Positions 21,571 to 32,516 of a DNA stretch of 64,000 nt are shown here, piece by piece. Each line of letters begins with the position of its first letter. The first letter of the stretch is position 1. Below the pieces are notes generated by a model. It saw only the letters and a program-made list of their open reading frames with translations, was not told the DNA's origin and did no database searches. The stretch comes from Saussurea involucrata (Eukaryota; Streptophyta; Magnoliopsida; Asterales; Asteraceae), in NCBI GenBank assembly GCA_033807775.1, contig CM066313.1:92513484-92577483 (forward strand), written 5' to 3'. The position numbers and the translations under genes are program-made.

Positions 21571-22315
21571 GGCCTGGTAGCTGATAAGTTAGTTGTTGAC
21601 TCATAAACAAGCTGGTAGCTGATAAGCTAGCTGATGAAAAAGTCACGTTTGACAAAACTAGCTTATAAACATGTAAAATGACATCTTCAAAAAAATTATC
21701 AATTACGATATTTAATTATATAATTAAAACAAATTTATAAAAATATAATATGTTAATTAACACAACCAATGTAGTAGAGAAAAATTAAATAATACAACAT
21801 GTTAATTAAAAGAATTTAAAATTTATTATTACATATACACCATAAATTTTTAATTTGTTAAAACAAGTTTTAGAAAAAAAAAATATTAACTTATGATTTT
21901 AAATAACCGTTACATATAAATAATCAAATAATACTTAAAAAGATAATAATAGTTAGTAATTAAAATATATTAATTAATGTTATAAAATATATAAAAATAA
22001 TTTATATGATTAACAATAACTTTAAATAATTAAAAACTAATATTAATATATAATTAAAATTTAATTTAATAATTTTTTCAGTTAATATTAATTAATTATT
22101 ATTATTAATAATAATTAAATTTAAAAATTAATATTTATAATAATAATAATTAGTAAATACTAATAAGCGGCAATATTGGAATATTCATCAAAAGCTGCTG
22201 AAACGCTATTTCAAGTAGCGTTTCAAAAAGCTAGCTTATAAGCTAGGTTATGGTCATCTAAACATATACACAAAAAAACTAGCTTATTTTTGCCAAACAA
22301 TGCCTAAAATAATTT
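21571..22315. mobile_element. AT-rich MITE-like element
   Basis: Repeated AGCTGATAAGCTAG words near the left meet TTTGCCAAACAATGCC at the right end. GTTTGACAAAACTAGCTTA (21649 on) and the complement of the right end are similar, as in small hAT-like elements. The middle is very AT-rich (TTAATTA words). Boundaries are approximate. Confidence 0.45.
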
Positions 22316-22331
22316 ACAGTTATAAATAAAA

Positions 22332-22894
22332 GAGTAAATTACAAATTTGGTCCCTGTGGTTAGTGAAAATTTTGGATTAGGTCCCTCAAAAGAAATAATT
22401 ACAGATATGGTCATTGTGGTTTTAATTTTGTTTTGGATTAGGTCCCTACATCTAATTTTTATTAATAAAATTATATTAAATAAGAGGACCTTTTGGTCAA
22501 TTTACATTTTATTTAATTTACTTTTAAAATAAATATATAATATACAATTTATTATATTAGCGCCCTTCTCTGTCGACACTCACCGACGTAGGCATCTCCA
22601 CTTGGCCGCTGCTCCCTTCGCTCCGTCGACCGCCACCAACCAGCCTATTCTTTTTCTCCATCGTTCTTTTGCTCCGGTTAGCATATTGTTCACACCATCG
22701 AACAACAACTTTCACACCAACTACCTTCCCTCTCCCTCCACGCTCTCTTTGAATCCATCTCCTTTCGTGATTCCATTACACACAACGTAGTTTAAAGAAA
22801 AATAAAAATATAAAACTTAAAGCCGGAGAAAGTTGCAGGATCCTATGTGTGTACGGATATATAATCTCTCTATGTCAGTATGTGCGTATGTGTG

Positions 22895-22945
<51 letters not shown>

Positions 22946-23336
22946 GGAGAAGGGGGGTTTAAAAGTAAAAGTTGCAGGTGGTTTAATATAGGAGGTCGAT
23001 TGGATTTAGTTTGAAAAAGACATACAAAAATTGGTTTACGAACACTAAAAGTGAGAGGAGAGAGGACTAGAGGAGCTCTTCTTTTTTCCTTTCAAAGGTC
23101 ATAACACGTGTCAATTTATAATTTGAAGCTTGAAAAGATAAAAGACAAAATACTTAAAATTTAATTATATATTCTTAAAAATAGTAAAAAGACCATCCTG
23201 TCCTTGTCCTTAATGAGTCAGGGACCTGATCTGTAACGATATTGAAACCACAATGACAATATATGTAATTTTTTCTATTGAGGGACTTGATCCAAAATTT
23301 TCACATAACCACAGGGACGAAATCTGTAATTTACTC
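22332..23336. mobile_element. Mutator-like element with ~115-bp TIRs
   Basis: Both ends read GAGTAAATTACA inward, and similarity continues for about 115 bp (GGTCCCTGTGGTT, GATTAGGTCCCT and similar blocks). The 9-bp sequence TAAATAAAA flanks it at 22323-22331 and 23337-23345, the length expected for Mutator elements. No transposase is present. A GC-richer, Pro/Ser-coding stretch (22560-22790) in the middle stands out and may be a captured gene piece. Confidence 0.88.
22889..22943. repeat. (TA)n(TG)n microsatellite
   Basis: A TA run of about nine units passes into a TG run of about seventeen units, inside the Mutator-like element. Confidence 0.95.
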
Positions 23337-23555
23337 TAAATAAAATATCAATTAACATTTAATTATATTTACCGCTGTATATTAATTAAATAAAATTTCA
23401 ATTAACATTTAATTAATTTTACCGTTGTAGAAATAAATGAGCGACCATAATGGCACAAGAGCGAATATTTCTCCCCCACTTCTGGTTTATATCTTCATCT
23501 CTTTCCCAATTCTGGAATCACAAATTCACACCTACCCAAAAAAACCCCAAATCAA

Positions 23556-23858
23556 ATGGAGCTAACCCTAGACCAACTAAAGCAGTACGACGGCACTAAT
23601 CCATCTAACCCTATTTACATCGGCGTTAAGGGCCGTATCTTCGATGTAACCACCGGAAAATCCTTCTACGGTCCCGGCGGTTCCTACGCCATGTTCGCCG
23701 GTAAAGATGCGAGCAGAGCTCTAGCGAAGATGAGTAAGAACGATGAAGATGTTATCGGAAATCTTGATGGACTCACGGAGAAGGAGCTCGGAATTTTGGA
23801 TGATTGGGAGAAGAAATTCGAAGCTAAGTATCCAATTGTTGGTTCTCTTGCTGCTTAA
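23556..23858 (+). CDS. MAPR2: MAPR family protein (cytochrome b5-like steroid/heme-binding)
   Basis: The complete 100-aa, single-exon gene starts MELTLDQLKQYDG and ends in TAA at 23856. The whole protein is the cytochrome b5-like fold of membrane-associated progesterone receptors. Landmarks are PIYIGVKGRIFDVT (about residues 19-32), KSFYGPGGSYAMFAGKDASR (35-54) and LDDWEKKFEAKYP near the end. MAPR proteins hold heme through Tyr rather than the two His of cytochrome b5; the Tyr of FYGPGG and SYAMF are the candidates. There is no membrane anchor, as in the short soluble plant form I recall as At2g24940; longer relatives have one. A TTTATAT box at 23486-23492 fits a leader of roughly 35-40 nt. 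A Mutator-like element ends only 220 bp upstream. Confidence 0.92.
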   Translation: MELTLDQLKQYDGTNPSNPIYIGVKGRIFDVTTGKSFYGPGGSYAMFAGKDASRALAKMSKNDEDVIGNLDGLTEKELGILDDWEKKFEAKYPIVGSLAA

Positions 23859-23864
23859 ACAAAT

Positions 23865-23871
<7 letters not shown>

Positions 23872-23927
<56 letters not shown>
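23872..23927. repeat. (AT)28 microsatellite in the MAPR 3'UTR
   Basis: An uninterrupted AT run begins 13 bp after the stop codon, so it is almost surely transcribed. It would form a self-complementary hairpin in the mRNA. Confidence 0.93.
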
Positions 23928-23929
<2 letters not shown>

Positions 23930-23930
<1 letters not shown>

Positions 23931-25224
23931 TAAATCGATTATCTGAATCGAAAACATAACATGCTTGAAATTGCGTCTTGATGTGGTTGCTGAATTCAGT
24001 TTTTAGCATAAATCGGGGGTGTATGTGTCCACTTTTGTGACTGATTTCTTCAATTCTAGTTTGAAAATGATTGGTGGTTTTCGATTGGTGTTTGCATATT
24101 ATTGATCAGATGTGGATTTTGTTTGTGATTGGGGGTTTACGGTTTTCATGAATTTCATTCTTTATCCCTTGTGTTATGTTTCTTCATGCTAGTGTTGTTT
24201 AAGAATCTTAGGGCACTTATCAATTAAGCAATGTTCTCCAAAATCATTTTCTTGTCTGAATCACTACAGTCTTGAGCACCATCTGATGCTAAATTTTGGC
24301 ATTTACCATGTGACCTCTTTTTGTATGAAAGAAAGAAAGAGAGAGGTAAGGGGGGAAGAAAAAATCTAAGGTTTTTTTTTTTTTTTTTGAAAAGGGAAGG
24401 GAAATGTGGGAGGAAAATGAAGGAAATGAAAGATAAAAATTTGTAACAATTAAAAATACTTATAAAATTACACATATATCCATCAATTACATTTCATTAT
24501 TATAAAATAAACAAGGGCATATTGTAAAAATAACATCTTTCCTTTCACGTTCAAGAATCAAGAATACAAATAAAAAAATCTCTTTCGTTTCTTTTCTTTC
24601 TTTCTTTCCTTCTTTTTATTTTTCTTTATTTCCTTCCAAAACTCGAGAATAGAGCGTCAAAGTGTATCATAAGGGCAAGTAATCAAATTTATGAGCAAAT
24701 AACCAAATCAGAAAGAAAACACCTTGTAGCACCGTTGGGTGCATGAAGGCCTGAAAGGTAGAATCGTAGAAGCCGGAAGGGAGAAGCTAAGAAGGTTCAA
24801 GGTCGTTTGAACTCGGACGTTTGGTTGTGCTATCGTGGCCAGTGGCTAGTGAGTGAGAGGATGAGGGGCAGATCAATAGCAAATGTTGAAGTTGAGAGTA
24901 AGAGTGTCGGATTGAGATTCGAGAGCGAGAACATGTAAAAGTAGTTTTTTTTAGGTAAAATAGTAATCGCAACCTATTAAAAGGTTGAGCTGTGTTGTTC
25001 TTGGCGACCACCCATCTCACCCAACACATGGGTTGTGCTTGCGAGATTCAAATAAGAAAAACAAAAAAGGTTGAATTTATTAAAAATATCATTTATTATT
25101 TTGAAATTATTTATTATTAATTAACTATCAAGATTATTTATTATTTAATATTTAGAGAAGTGATTTTTTTAATCATTTGAACTTTACAAAAGGAAATAGG
25201 AATGGATTAAGCCGTTTCGTCAAC
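23930..25224 (+). other. MAPR 3' flank and intergenic DNA, no further gene
   Basis: It contains a poly-T run of about 18 (24370-24388), a CTTT-rich tract (24588-24640) and AT-rich DNA. Short ORFs here have simple-sequence composition and are not credible genes. Confidence 0.55.
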
Positions 25225-25227
25225 TTA

Positions 25228-25518
25228 GGGGTCGTTTACCTAATCACTTACTCGGGTAAGTGTTCACCGGTAAAATTCAATATTATCACTTTTACTTTCT
25301 GGGTAAGATTTTAGTCCACCAAAATGGCATCACATGCAATAATTTAGCCGGTAAACGCTAACCGTGGTAAGAGCCGTCAGACTCACTTACCGGGTAAGAC
25401 TCTCGGTCCTTGCTTCCGCTCTTACCGGGTAAGATTCTTAGTCCTTGTCATATTCATCCCATAAGCTAATGTGACTTGGTAAGCACTTACTCGGATAAGT
25501 GTTTTTGTAAACGGCCCC
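25228..25518 (+). mobile_element. Tourist-like MITE, copy 3
   Basis: GGGGTCGTTTACC at the left and the complement of GTAAACGGCCCC at the right form the ends. TTA flanks at 25225-25227 and 25519-25521. The interior TTACCGGGTAAG palindromes match copies 1 and 2. Confidence 0.87.
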
Positions 25519-25521
25519 TTA

Positions 25522-26281
25522 GTTCACAGGAATGAAGTGGAATGATGAAATCCTTTCCTTTCACCAAATTCTAGATAGTTTATTCAAAGGATGGAGTAGA
25601 ATGTATCTAATGGTTTTCAAATCCATAAATCTAGTCCTTCGATGTACCTAAGGATTTTGATTTTTTTGAAATTAAGGCAAAAACAAATTTTATTAAGTTG
25701 GAAAAACGAAGGTACAAAAGGGCTAAGGGTATGAATTCTGCAACGAATAGAAAATCAAGAAAAAAAGCCTCATGAAAACAAGTCAAGGAACAATTCTATT
25801 TAGAATAAAAGACTCTTTCACTCAACCAACTCCACCTTCCACCACCATCGACCACCCACCACCGCCAACCACTACCACACAACACCATCGACCACCATTA
25901 ACAACACCACCGGTACAAGTACCGTCGACCACCGCCAACTGCTGCCACCCACGACTCACCATCAACCACTACCATTAAACAAAAAACATAAAAGGTATTT
26001 TGGCCGGTTTCAAATTTCGAAGCTGGAATATGCGAACCAAACACACATATTCCAATTCATTTAAAGTATTTCATTCCAATTTCTGCTAACTAAATGTGTG
26101 ATCAAAATCTTTCAAATTCAATTGCAGTTCCATCATATATTTATATTCCAATCCTCTTGACATATTTCATTCAATCCAAAAACATTGTGTGAATCAAATG
26201 TCTACTAAAAATCCGAGAAACTTTGTGAATGAAATTGGTTCCAATTCCATCATCATTATGTCGAAATCTGCAAACCAAACG
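25522..26281. mobile_element. MITE-like region with CCA-rich interior
   Basis: GGAATGAAGTGGAATGATG at the left and CCAATTCCATCATCATT...AACCAAACG at the right are roughly complementary, in the style of Tourist-like MITEs. A CCACC/CCATC-rich low-complexity block (25828-25975) lies inside. Ends and target duplication were not resolved. Confidence 0.4.
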
Positions 26282-27870
26282 TGTAACACCCAGATTTTAT
26301 TCACCTTCGTGTTGTGTTTAATCATTTGTTTTTAGCCTTAAATATGATAGTTTAGTGAGGATCTATATAATTAAATGTTTGGTAGAAAGTCATGCGAGAA
26401 AAACCAAGTAAACGATCGAAACGGACAATTTTTGGGTATCATGCAACCTCAAGTCGCGCGAGTGGTCGCACGACTCACTGTTGTGTTGCCCTAGGCGCGC
26501 ATGGTCTGCGTCGCAATTTGAAGTCGTGCGCAAGGATGCGTATAGTGTGTACCTGCGCGTTAAAGTCCGAAAATTGGGTTTTTCACTCTCATTTTCTCAC
26601 CAACACTTCCTTACTTTGATTTTCTTCCTCTCCCCCTCATAAAATCCGAATTTGGGAGCATTTATTTCACTTTTCCAACCAATTCAAAGGTTTTTTATTC
26701 ATCATCAAAGTAAAGGATTCAAGACTAGGACCCTAGATCCAAGCCTCTCATCTCCATTCCAAGCATTTTACCAAAACCTAGCTTTGTGAGTTCATCCTAC
26801 GCTTTTACAAAACTATATACATGTTAAAATGTTGTATTTTAGTTATTCAAAACTATCATTTCATGTTTTTCTCATTTGTTTGATTTCAGACCAACTAGGC
26901 CAAAAATGGGGATTTTTGGGATTTTATGACTTTTGTTTTAATAATTGTAAGGAATGGTATGGAGATGATTATCTCAATTTTTTGATGAGTTTTGGAACCC
27001 AAACATATATTTGGTTTTAACATGGAATTGTTGATAAAATGGGGATTTTACCCACTTGATAACTATTTATACATGATTATTCATATAAAAGAATTGATAT
27101 GTTAGGCTATAATGCAATGGATTCAAATGCTTATAACTCGGTTTTATATGATTATGTATGAGAATTCCTTATTTTCAATGTGTACTATAAGGTGTCAAAT
27201 TTATGTCACATATATAATTACATATATGTTTTCTATTTAGTATTCAATGAGGTAATCATATAAGAATAATATATATATATAGGGTTGGGTTCACGTGAGA
27301 CCAACATGTTTTCGTGAGACCGTGAGACCACAAAATAACACTAAACTCTCACAACAATTCATTGTGAAGGTATGAAAATCAGTGAACCTTCACAACAAAA
27401 ACACTGTGAAGGTTTACCTTCACAATACCTTCACAGTCTTTTGCTGTGAAGGGGTAGTGTTATTTTTGTGATCTCATGGGTCTCACGGAAATAGCTTGGT
27501 CTCACATGATCTCAAGTCTATATATATATATATATATATATTATATAAATAGTATGTGATCAAATATTCAAAATAGATCTTGGAAGGGTTTGCAAGTTTG
27601 TTTTAATCACGAGTATGCAACTTGTGTAAATCTATGAAACTATAAGTGATGTGATTGAGATATATGTAAAAGTGTAAAATAATATATATTTATTTTTGAG
27701 AAGTTGAAATTTTGGAAAAAGTCGGGCCTTGTAAACGAACGCCGCAGCGCGCCTCAACGCGCTTAATGGTGGAGACACGTATTACGCCATGATGCATCTT
27801 TTAGAACCCTGATTTTGGTAGATAAACTACTTATTAACGGTAGAGTAAAAACCAATATAAGTGACCACTC
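26282..27870 (+). repeat. Probable chromovirus LTR fragment starting TGTAACACCC
   Basis: The start TGTAACACCCAG resembles the LTR starts TGTAATACCC (38417) and TGTAACATCCC. GC-rich CGCGCGAGTGGTCGCACGA-like text follows, then AAACCTAGCTTTGTGAGTTC. No matching end, primer site or internal region was found. A MITE (27271-27540) interrupts it. Confidence 0.4.
27271..27540. mobile_element. MITE with TATATATAGG ends
   Basis: The ends TATATATAGGGTTGGG...GTGAGACCA and the complement of TGGTCTCACATGATCTCAAG form an inverted repeat of about 30 bp. The interior has several CCTTCACA/TGTGAAGG inverted pairs. The TA-rich flanks hide any target duplication. Confidence 0.65.
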
Positions 27871-28077
27871 TTACTCTCAAGCTATAAAAGCTAAGTAAAT
27901 ATTTTCGTAATATATAATACTTATATACGGCAAAATTCATATATACACTTCTCACATATTGGTAAACGTCGGCTCTTCACCACATGGGCCTATAGTCTTT
28001 TCCAAAGGTCAGATTGTTCGCTCAACAAAACAGTATGTGAAATGGATTTAGAACATTGTGTAATAATTCAATCCACA

Positions 28078-28218
28078 TTTTTTTTGAAGTATATAATATT
28101 TATATACGGCAAATGCAACAAATAAACTCACACATCCTCCTTACCTTTAGTGATGTTTGAACCCCTGACCTCCTAAAAGAAAAGAGGCTCACATACCACT
28201 AAATCAAAGGCCATTTGG
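28078..28218 (-). mobile_element. tRNA-derived SINE, minus strand
   Basis: On the minus strand, TTAGTGGTATGTG is box A-like and GGGGTTCAAACATC is box B-like. The element's A-rich tail is the T-run at 28078-28085. AATTCAATCCACA (28065-28077) and AATTCAGTCCACA (28219-28231) flank it with one mismatch. A second, more decayed relative may lie at about 27900-28040. Confidence 0.72.
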
Positions 28219-28231
28219 AATTCAGTCCACA

Positions 28232-30739
28232 CTTGATGTGGATGTTATAACATTAAGAGGACCTTTCCTAGTACGAACTTTAATGAACAAGTTATCATGT
28301 CCATGATAAAGCTCAATAGCAAGCATATAATTGCTAAAAGTATGTAAATAATAAAGCCCACGTTTAAAACCATGATTTTGAAAAGGTTGGACTCCACACC
28401 CTTGACTTGGATACTAGTTGACCAATAATGTGAAGAACCAAATTCTGCCGATACAAAAAAGCATATTAACAAAAAGTAAAATAAAAAATAAAAAATAAAA
28501 AATAAAAAATTGACGACCGTGTGTACCCCGGTTAAGCCTCGCACCGTCCATCCGTGCTCAATTATTATTATTATTAGTATTTGGTATCGCGCGATGCGCG
28601 ATGACGAAGTTTATGTTAGGAAATGCGTAACCAATTTAAGATGAAACGTAATTTGATAATAAAATGTAATATAAGACGATGAATGTATTAGAGTATTTTT
28701 TATGAAAATAAAGCAACATGCGCGGTGACAAAGTTATGTTAGGAAATACATAACCAAATTAAGATGAAATGCCATTCGTTAACTGTCAAATAATAAAACG
28801 CAATCTCCTGTTACCCGGTGTGGTTCAAACGACTAACATTCTCTAGTCAAATAGCTATTGTGCTATTCCCTTTTCTCTATAAGAGATCTACTTTTGAACG
28901 CAAATTATTTCTTACTTACAATTTAATTTATATTGTTTTGATTAACAAAGAGACTTTCATATATTTTTTTTGTATTGTTACAATAATAATTCCTAAAAGA
29001 TCACAACATAAGTAAAATGTCCTTAAGAAAAATGTCCATGAAGAACTTTAGGTACATGTTAATATGAAGATAATGAAGATAATGAAATACAACCAAAGTT
29101 CGTAGCAATTGAGTTTAACCTGGAAAAGAAGCAACATAAAATAATTACGATATATGGTTGTTTTAAAAGGAATTTTCATGAAATCCACAACAATACTGAA
29201 AAATGTTTGACTACTAAGTGTTTGAAAATCGAAAGAAAAAAAAGTTATTCAAACAACTATTGTCTTACCGTTAATTAGTTGTGAATTTTTGAGCAACCAG
29301 TAGATAACCCACTAAGATTCCAACAAAAAATTTAAAAAAACATATCGTGAACATAGAAAGTAAAACCCAATAGAGAAAAAGAAGTTGAGAGATGGATAAA
29401 GCAATAACTTTAGAGAAAATACCAAAAGAAGATGGATATGTTGTAGATTAACCATATACATACAAAATGTATGCAAAATTACCCAAAAAAAACTCCACTA
29501 ACTGTTACATGTAGATTTGTTGTATATGAAAATGGTTCTCATAGCCACACTTGCAAGAGTTTATATGTTAATCTATTTGTTTTGAAGAAAGTGGGCAACA
29601 GACAATTATTTTCTCCTCTGTCACTCATGATTTCCTTGCTAGGAAAATAACACAAAGTTCACCATAATACGCATTTACCTATTACATTTCCAATCAAATA
29701 TAAATGATAAAGAAATAAAAATAGGAATTAAAAATTAAAAACAATAATAAAAAATTTTAAATTTATAAATTTTCAACGATTCATAATTCAAGTTGTTGTC
29801 ATCAGACACACTTTCAAGATAAGTAGAAACGGAGAGAAAACAAAGCCATTATGATATACACCTTTAAAAAGTAAACCTGAAATGAGATGAATAGAGAAGA
29901 TTTATAAGAGATGAGCGAAGTTGGACAGTTGGATGTTAAACATAGTCTTGCAATTAAATTACCAAGAGAACAACCAAATTATAATGAAATAATTTTTTTT
30001 CATAAAGAATAAGAATTTATTTTAATTTTTTTAAAAAGTAATGAAAAAGTATACCTTACAATTGTTTCATGTTCAATATCACAAAAGAAAAACTCATGTC
30101 CCAAGCAATCATAATATGACAACACAATTCTTATGCCCTCTATATATTGATTGATATTGATTGTAACAATTATTCATTTGTATATATTAATGATTCATAA
30201 TTGGAAAAAATGAAATATTTTTTATATTCATAAGTGGCTTTAATTGTTGAAAATAATCAATATATAATGTAATATTTTTTTTTAAATAAAAGAATTGCTT
30301 ATATATATATATATTAACAATCGTAGTAACATTCTTGTTTTATTAAAAAAAATATAAAAAAATTTAATAGAAGTTTTAAAATATAAGCATCGTTAGTTTC
30401 AAAAGATTATAAAATTAATCAGTTTTATAGAAATGTTGATTTATAAGCATTGTTAGCTTATAAAAAATATAAAAAATTAAATAAAAATAAATTCCTTTAA
30501 TAAAAGTATATTGATTTATAAGCATTGTTAACTTACTAAAAAAATTGTATCTTATTAATTAAATAAAAAAATAATATGTTTATAAATTTAAATAAATAAA
30601 TTTGATTGTTAGCTTATAAAGAAATACAAACGATTATATAAAAATAAATTCATTTAATAAAAGTATATTGATTTATAAACATGTTAGCTTACTAAAAAAT
30701 TTGTATCTTATTAATTACATAAAAATAATAATAAGTTTA
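28232..30739. other. AT-rich intergenic DNA with diverged tandem repeats
   Basis: No gene is seen. An AAAATA run lies at 28478-28512. Two related pieces (28580-28680, 28715-28800) share GCGCGRTGACRAAGTT and ATTAAGATGAAA. From about 30375 to 30735, a TTGATTTATAAGCATTGTTAG-like unit recurs four to five times in AT-rich DNA. The LARD element inserted at the end of this repeat. Confidence 0.5.
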
Positions 30740-32516
30740 TGTAACATCCCAAAAATCCACAATAGAACAAACATAACATTTAAACATAAGATTTACAAAA
30801 CTAGGTCCTAAAATTTCTCATTACATCCATCTACACTTAGGTTGGCGAAAACAACCTATACACAACTGAGAATAATCTAACTGCTACGAGTGGCACATGC
30901 ACTGTCTCTAGCTGCATCTGTTCCTTATCTTGCTCTTGCTCACTTACCTGAGCCTTCTACCATTTGCTTACCTGAAAATGTTTTAGTTTTGAAAAAACGA
31001 GGGTTAGACCATGAGGTCTAGTGAGCTCCCTCCATAAACAGTGTACGTCAACATTATAAAAAAATCATTTATAAAACAATTCACATTCTTCACATAAACA
31101 TCATTCATGGTACTGCACTGTGTAATGGGTCACATAAACATTCCGCGATCGGGGTCCCAGTAGGTTCCCTTCTCGCCTCTTCCGGAGCCTACGCAGACTC
31201 CCCTTCCCGGAGCCTACGCAGACTCCCCTTTCCGGAGCCCACACGGACTCCCCTCTACCGGATAGGAGGAAACGGATTCCAACCTACCAGTCTGTCATAC
31301 ATATCCAAGGGATCATCAGAACCCGAGGATCTATCTATGATCCCACAGTGCAAACCGACTCCACATAGCATTTACATAAACCATCATAGTCATAAAACAT
31401 GAGATTTATAATACACTTTACAATTCGTTTCATCTTGCTGAACAATCTTTTCAGTAGAACATACTTTTCATGGGAATAACGTTCGTAAAAGCTTGTAAAT
31501 AAATCATGCTCATAAACATACCCTGATCAGTAAAATATTAAGCTTTCATTTACGTAAAAGTCATGTAAAATAACCGGCATTTCCACATAATCACTTTCTT
31601 TGGAAAACACGTAAGATCACGTGTTTTAGTTAGAAAAACTCACCTTGATAACGCTGAACGCACTCCTTAACTACATCCAAGCTAATCCAATCGAATACCT
31701 AAGGCATTAGATTCGAATCAGATTAAACGGTTCAATCTTACTGACCAGTGAACACTTTCCGGATACAGAGACTTTCCGGACGCTTAGAACTTTCCGGACG
31801 CACTATCCGGACTCTAGTCCTTTCCGGACACACTATCCGGACTCTAGCCCTTTCCGGACACACTATCCGGACTCTACCCTTTCCGGACACACTATCCGGA
31901 GAGATACCCATCCGGTAACTCTCACAAAACTCTACTCGGACACTTGCAAACCATCCGGACACTACTGAAACACCAGTGTCCGGAAACTGCGGCTGTCCGA
32001 AAAACAGTTAACAAAAGTGATCATTAAACCCGTTTTCAGCTATTAATTTAATTAGACCAGCCTAAGGGTTCATCCACCAAACCTAAACATCCACTTAAAC
32101 CACTTTCTTTCCATTAAAACGATTTACAAGGACAAAAACCCTCAAAACCCACTTTTAAGGAAATGTGGGTGAAAACTCATTGAATCATTGATTTCAGACA
32201 TAAGAATCTAGACCACTTAAGAAAAGAACACTAAATTAACAAGAGATAAGAATTACCTTACTGATTTCTTCTCTGATTCTTCTCTTCCTTGATTTCTTCC
32301 CAAGAACACTCTTTTCTTCTCTCCTTTCTTTCTCTTAGCCGCCAAACCTCAAAACCCCCAACAATAATACCGATTTCTACAAAATGGGTTGCCCTAGGGA
32401 TTAGAACCCTTAACTATCTTTACAAGAATAACAAAATAGTCCCTTAACTTATCTTTCATTCTTTTAACATTAGCCACTAAACTTTCAAATTTGCTATATA
32501 AAACCCGGTTGTTACA
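30740..32516 (-). repeat. 3' LTR of the outer LARD element
   Basis: The 1777 bp repeat runs from TGTAACATCCC to GTTGTTACA on the plus strand. It contains the CCGG array (31757-31990), a threefold repeat with CGGAGCCTACGCAGACTCCC (31180-31255) and the TTAGACC/GGTCTA hairpin (31004-31021). It differs from the copy at 58233 at roughly 27 positions over the shared 1275 bp. Confidence 0.9.

Noticed and set aside
23721..24009. ORFs of repeated Ile-Tyr around 23870-23930
   Set aside because: Translations of the AT microsatellite.
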